Below the pieces are notes generated by a model. That model saw only the letters and a program-made list of their open reading frames with translations. It was not told the origin of the DNA and searched no databases. DNA of 8,950 nucleotides from an uncultured Oscillibacter sp. GTDB taxonomy: Bacteria > Bacillota > Clostridia > Oscillospirales > Oscillospiraceae. Shown one piece after another: positions 6,296 through 8,950 of this stretch (its first letter is position 1; each line of letters opens with the position of its first letter). A program made the position numbers and the translations under genes. The stretch covers positions 1 through 8,950 of the forward strand of contig URTS01000076.1 of NCBI GenBank assembly GCA_900550685.1. The letters run 5' to 3'.

Positions 6296-6847
6296 TCAGA
6301 TCAGCCGCACCAGTTCCGCGTTTTTCATTTTGGCGCTCCAAAAATCCTTCAACGGCATCCGCCGGACCTGGCAGACGATGCTGGCATTCATAGCGCCATG
6401 GCCTACGATCAGGACATCCTCCCCCTGCCGCAGCTCCGGCTCCACAACCTCCCGCAGGAATTCGCCGGTCCTGGCGTACAATGCCTGCAAGCTTTCGCCG
6501 CCCTCCGGGGGCGTCACATACTTCTCCGGCGCGCAGAACAGGTCATGGATGGGATTTTCCGGGTTCACCATGAAGTCCATGGAGCCCTCGCAGACGCCGA
6601 AGCTCATTTCCTCCAGCCGGGCGTCGGTGATGATGGGAACATCCCGGCCCCGCAGGACTGCCTCCGCCGTCTCCCGGGCCCGGATCAGCGGTGAGCAGTA
6701 GCACACGTCAAAATGGGTGTCACGGTACCGCTTCCCGGCCTCCTCCACCATCTGCCGCCCTTCTTCATTCAGGGGGACGTCTGTTTTTCCCTGCAATTTA
6801 TGGACCGCGTTCCAGGCGGTTTTCCCGTGCCGCATAATGTACAGCAT
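6296..6847 (-). CDS. Histidine phosphatase family protein (phosphoglycerate mutase-like)
   Basis: This is a 183-residue cytoplasmic phosphatase of the RHG superfamily, a typical size for single-domain members. The catalytic motif is MRHGKTAWN with R6 and the phospho-accepting H7. YCSPLIRARETA (50-61) supplies a further active-site arginine. The acid region is LEEMSFGVCEG (78-88), and the second catalytic histidine is H150 in VGHGA. All core residues are present, so it should be active. Members act on sugar phosphates, nucleotides, cobalamin precursors or phosphoserine, and the sequence does not tell which; there is no cobalamin gene nearby to suggest CobC. The ATG at 6847 places MLYIMRHG in the standard position, with GGAAG-type purine-rich sequence just ahead. 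It follows the XRE gene on the same strand by 66 bases, but it has its own near-consensus promoter in that gap. Confidence 0.9.
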   Translation of the reverse strand: MLYIMRHGKTAWNAVHKLQGKTDVPLNEEGRQMVEEAGKRYRDTHFDVCYCSPLIRARETAEAVLRGRDVPIITDARLEEMSFGVCEGSMDFMVNPENPIHDLFCAPEKYVTPPEGGESLQALYARTGEFLREVVEPELRQGEDVLIVGHGAMNASIVCQVRRMPLKDFWSAKMKNAELVRLI

Positions 6848-6881
6848 ATTCTTCCAACCCTTCCGTATTCATTCTGCTTCT

Positions 6882-6910
6882 ATTATGCAGGGAAATTCCG
6901 GGGAAGTCAA
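6882..6910 (-). promoter_or_regulatory. Promoter of the histidine phosphatase gene
   Basis: On the minus strand TTGACT (6905-6910) and CATAAT (6882-6887) are separated by 17 bases, each matching the sigma-A consensus at five of six positions. It fills the gap after the XRE stop codon. Transcription would start near 6875, leaving a leader of about 28 bases. Confidence 0.7.
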
Positions 6911-6913
6911 CGT

Positions 6914-7510
6914 TTACGTGGAAGCGTTCTTGTTCTGCTCCCCCAGGCTGTCCAGCTTGCGGTCCACGGCGTCCTCGATGCGCTTCAGCACGGAGGTCTG
7001 CCACAGCCCCGCCGCCAGGGAGCCGATGCCAATGACCAGGCACAGCCGGAACAGCCATTCCAGGTTATTGCACTTCAAAAATCCCGCCAAGCCTGTATAT
7101 ACCTCCGGCGGCCTAGCTGCCTTCCCAACTTCCATCGCCGCGCCGATCACATATTCCGCCGGAAAAACCGATGCGAAAATTCCCAGAAGCAGCAGTCCCA
7201 GGACAGAGATCCCCAACGGAATAGCCCAGGGCAGGACACTTTTCCGCACCTTGGGAACCGCTTCTTCGGATACTTCCGGCGCTGCCGGTCTGTCAGACAG
7301 CGCCTCCCAACCCTTGGCATCCTCCAGCAGCCAGTCCACACTGACGCCGAACCGTTGCCGCAGCTTCCACAAATTTCCGGCGTCCGGCAGGGCCGTGCCC
7401 TGCTCCCAGCGGGACACCGCCTGCCGGGAAACTTCTAAATAAGAAGCCAACTCCTCCTGGCTGATGCCCTCCCGCTTCCGCAGGCGGACCAGCTTTTCCG
7501 ATAAGGTCAT
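6914..7510 (-). CDS. XRE-family helix-turn-helix regulator with two membrane segments
   Basis: This is a 198-residue protein. Residues 5-62 form a Cro/C1-type helix-turn-helix: LSEKLVRLRKREGISQEELA, then VSRQAVSRWEQG and the closing GVSVDWLL, all typical of Firmicutes DNA-binding regulators. A charged proline/glutamate-rich linker (70-90) follows. Two hydrophobic stretches at about 92-115 and 152-174 are likely membrane helices, and the tail 175-198 is hydrophilic and helical. It is therefore probably a membrane-anchored regulator, with an unknown signal and targets. The start at 7510 is chosen because AAGGAGG (complement of 7519-7525) lies 8 bases upstream. A longer start at 7549 would put this ribosome binding site inside the gene and lie beyond its promoter's -10. 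It could control itself, the histidine phosphatase or the divergent HAD gene, but no operator is obvious. Confidence 0.88.
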   Translation of the reverse strand: MTLSEKLVRLRKREGISQEELASYLEVSRQAVSRWEQGTALPDAGNLWKLRQRFGVSVDWLLEDAKGWEALSDRPAAPEVSEEAVPKVRKSVLPWAIPLGISVLGLLLLGIFASVFPAEYVIGAAMEVGKAARPPEVYTGLAGFLKCNNLEWLFRLCLVIGIGSLAAGLWQTSVLKRIEDAVDRKLDSLGEQNKNAST

Positions 7511-7539
7511 AGGCCATTCCTCCTTGTGTTTCTGCCTGT

Positions 7540-7568
7540 ATTGTAGCAAAAATCACCGGGCAAGTCCA
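7540..7568 (-). promoter_or_regulatory. Promoter of the XRE regulator gene
   Basis: On the minus strand TGGACT (7563-7568) and TACAAT (7540-7545) are 17 bases apart. The -10 has an upstream TGC, an extended -10 feature that would offset the weaker -35. Transcription would start near 7533, 23 bases before the ATG. Confidence 0.6.
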
Positions 7569-7617
7569 CCGCGCCGCCGTTTCAAGGCCGCAACCAAACG
7601 CAACATTGAGAAAAAAC

Positions 7618-7646
7618 TTGCAAAAATTGCCGGAATCAGGTAAGCT
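7618..7646 (+). promoter_or_regulatory. Weak candidate promoter for the HAD nucleotidase gene
   Basis: TTGCAA (7618-7623) and TAAGCT (7641-7646) are 17 bases apart. The -10 is poor, with three of six consensus matches. It is listed because the divergent gap must hold a plus-strand promoter and this is the best candidate I see. Confidence 0.25.
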
Positions 7647-7681
7647 GTTCCCAGAAAATCATCTTTCAAGAGGAGCGCGCC

Positions 7682-8371
7682 ATGCTGAAACATATTTTTC
7701 TGGACCTGGACGACACCATTCTGAATTTCACCGCCGGGGAGGCCAAGGCTCTGGCCCAGGCCCTCCGGGAGGCGGGCATCGAACCCACAGTGGCCGTTCT
7801 GGACCGCTATCACCTCATCAACATCGCCCACTGGGAACTGCTGGAAGAAGGCCGTCTCACCCGGGAAGAGGTGCTGGTCCAGCGGTTCCAGCAGCTGTTC
7901 CGGGAACTGAACATCCCCCACAGCGGCGCAGCGGTCAACGACCGGTACGAGCACCTGTTGTCCCGCCAGCACGATTTCATTCCCGGAGCAAAACAGCTTT
8001 TGAAGGACCTGTCCCCCCGGTATGACCTGTATCTCGCCTCCAACGGGGCCGCCGCCGTGCAGCATCCCCGGCTGGACGATTCCGGAATCCGGCCCTATTT
8101 CAAGGGCATCTTCATCTCCGAAGAGCTCGGCGCCGACAAGCCCTCCAAGGCATTCTTCGACGCCTGCTTTGCTGCCATCCCCGGCTTCCGGACAGAGGAG
8201 GCCGTCATGGTGGGGGACAGCCTGACCTCCGACATCCGGGGCGGACGGGACGCCGGGCTCCGCACCGTCTGGTTCAATCCCCAGGGCAGGGAGCCCCGGG
8301 CGGACATCCGGCCGGATTACACCATTCACGCCCTTTCTGAGTTGCCTTCCCTTCTGAAATTCATGCAGTAA
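7682..8371 (+). CDS. yjjG: YjjG-like HAD pyrimidine nucleotidase
   Basis: This is a 229-residue HAD phosphatase, close in length to E. coli YjjG (about 225). YjjG removes phosphate from non-canonical pyrimidine nucleoside monophosphates, keeping mutagenic analogues out of DNA. All four HAD motifs are present: FLDLDDT with nucleophile D8 and D10; LASNG with S120; DKPSKAFFD with K153; and MVGDSLTSD with D179 and D184. The helical cap lies between residues 15 and 100, and the spacing FTAGEAKAL after motif I fits the YjjG/YfnB group. AGGAG (7671-7675) lies six bases ahead of the ATG. The gene is divergent from the XRE regulator and convergent with the SLOG gene, whose stop is 18 bases past its own, with no terminator between. 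Substrate is inferred from family resemblance, and another HAD phosphatase of this group is possible. Confidence 0.85.
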   Translation: MLKHIFLDLDDTILNFTAGEAKALAQALREAGIEPTVAVLDRYHLINIAHWELLEEGRLTREEVLVQRFQQLFRELNIPHSGAAVNDRYEHLLSRQHDFIPGAKQLLKDLSPRYDLYLASNGAAAVQHPRLDDSGIRPYFKGIFISEELGADKPSKAFFDACFAAIPGFRTEEAVMVGDSLTSDIRGGRDAGLRTVWFNPQGREPRADIRPDYTIHALSELPSLLKFMQ

Positions 8372-8389
8372 AGCATTTTTAGTTGACAG

Positions 8390-8899
8390 CTATTCCACAG
8401 GGATCGACACGTCAAAAATCTCAATTCCTCGCCGCAGGGCGTACTCCACCGTGTAGCGGGTGCCCCCGGCTGTGCCGTCAAAGGCTGCGATGAGCAGCAT
8501 GGAATGATCCACCATATAGCGGTCCCGCCGCTGCATACAGGCAGGCGAATAGGCGTCCGACACCATGGTCTCCATGTCGCACTGCTCCACCAGGCGGCGG
8601 TAGCGCCGCCGCTCCGCCTCCGGCCAGGCGTCCGCCTGGGTGGGACAGGGGATAGCCGCTTCCACCGTGACTTCCGGATACTGTTCCCGCAGAGCCAGCA
8701 CCGCTTCGCAGAAATAGAGGTCACAGCCCTGGGCCATGCCGCAGAGAAAATGCCGGTACCCCTCCTGGTAGGCCAGCAGCACCGCGTCGGCGATCCGCTC
8801 CTTCAGCTTCACGCAGCGGGGATCCTCCTCATGATAGCCCCAGGGCAGCTTCGCAGGGCGGTGCCCCGTAAAGCAGCAGGATTCCTGTCTGGCCGGCAT
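8390..8899 (-). CDS. SLOG / DUF1273 (YpsA-type) family protein
   Basis: This is a 169-residue protein of the DUF1273/YpsA branch of the SLOG superfamily, Rossmann-like folds thought to bind nucleotides or nucleotide-derived ligands and related to the DprA and LOG domains. Visible motifs are CCFTGHRP (8-15), FLCGMAQGCDLYFCE (51-65, the glycine-rich ligand loop), AAIPCPTQ (81-88), the MQRRDRYMVD region (122-131) where most relatives have RN, and GTAGGTRYTVEYA (142-154) near the C-terminus. There is no membrane segment. The start at 8899 is set by the strong GGAGGAGG site (complement of 8907-8914). The molecular role of the family is unsettled; B. subtilis YpsA has been linked to cell division and stress. 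Its promoter carries a LexA-type box, suggesting DNA-damage induction. It converges on the HAD nucleotidase with 18 bases between stops. Confidence 0.9.
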   Translation of the reverse strand: MPARQESCCFTGHRPAKLPWGYHEEDPRCVKLKERIADAVLLAYQEGYRHFLCGMAQGCDLYFCEAVLALREQYPEVTVEAAIPCPTQADAWPEAERRRYRRLVEQCDMETMVSDAYSPACMQRRDRYMVDHSMLLIAAFDGTAGGTRYTVEYALRRGIEIFDVSIPVE

Positions 8900-8928
8900 C
8901 TCCCCACCTCCTCCATTATCATACCGCC

Positions 8929-8934
8929 ATTATA
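8929..8934 (-). promoter_or_regulatory. Perfect -10 box for the SLOG gene
   Basis: The minus strand reads TATAAT, a full match to the sigma-A -10. With a 17-base spacer the -35 would start at 8952, just outside the window, so it cannot be checked. Transcription would start near 8922, 22 bases before the ATG. Confidence 0.65.
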
Positions 8935-8946
8935 GAACGTTTGTTC
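8935..8946. promoter_or_regulatory. LexA (DinR-type) SOS box in the SLOG promoter
   Basis: The minus strand reads GAACAAACGTTC, an exact match to the GAAC-RNRY-GTTC core of the Firmicutes LexA/DinR box (AAAC fits RNRY). It lies directly against the TATAAT -10, in the promoter spacer, where bound LexA would block RNA polymerase. It could instead or also serve a divergent gene beyond the right edge. Confidence 0.65.
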
Positions 8947-8950
8947 TCGC

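Noticed and set aside
6131..6694. Plus-strand open frame overlapping the end of ygfK and the histidine phosphatase
   Set aside because: It runs through the bidirectional terminator and opposite a clear phosphatase gene, with no motif or ribosome binding site support.
8504..8935. Plus-strand open frame opposite the SLOG gene
   Set aside because: It is antisense to a protein with well-conserved SLOG motifs, and its sequence is a histidine/proline-rich shadow.

Overview
The window looks like a chromosomal segment from an anaerobic, moderately GC-rich Clostridia relative, most likely an Oscillospiraceae-type gut bacterium. The evidence is GC-ending codons in most genes, strong AGGAG-type ribosome binding sites, short intergenic gaps, an XRE regulator with membrane segments, a Firmicutes-type LexA box, and the ssnA/ygfK pair known from anaerobic purine (urate/xanthine) catabolism and selenium-dependent molybdenum hydroxylase loci. 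This placement is inferred from style and gene content, not from a marker gene.

Layout, left to right. (1) 1-238: an unresolved gene tail with a composition break near position 160. (2) 275-904: upp, uracil phosphoribosyltransferase, closed by a strong intrinsic terminator (927-953). (3) 954-1487: a long gene-free stretch full of signals. It holds a cluster of hairpins (989-1128), a stretch where I see nothing convincing (1129-1251), an inverted repeat (1252-1279), an 18-base direct repeat spaced exactly 40 bases with one copy inside the promoter spacer (1281-1338), a sigma-A-type promoter (1317-1345), and a leader RNA ending in a terminator that competes with an upstream stem (1408-1463). 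(4) 1488-6186: a compact three-gene unit, ssnA, a small AT-rich unknown gene, and ygfK, closed by a long bidirectional terminator (6202-6240). (5) 6296-7510: on the minus strand, an XRE regulator with two predicted membrane helices followed by a histidine phosphatase that has its own near-consensus promoter. (6) 7682-8371: a YjjG-like HAD pyrimidine nucleotidase on the plus strand, convergent with (7) 8390-8899, a SLOG/DUF1273 (YpsA-type) gene whose minus-strand promoter carries a LexA/SOS box directly against a perfect -10 box.

The theme is nucleotide salvage and catabolism. upp recovers uracil, SsnA and YgfK belong to a purine-degradation module, and the YjjG-like enzyme removes non-canonical pyrimidine nucleotides. 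The most interesting unexplained parts are the ssnA leader (candidate riboswitch-type attenuator with possible operators), the small protein between ssnA and ygfK, the AT-rich C-terminal extension of YgfK, and the apparent SOS control of a SLOG protein. The usual partners of ssnA/ygfK (xanthine dehydrogenase-type hydroxylase subunits, ygeW/X/Y, hyuA, selD-linked genes) are not in this window.
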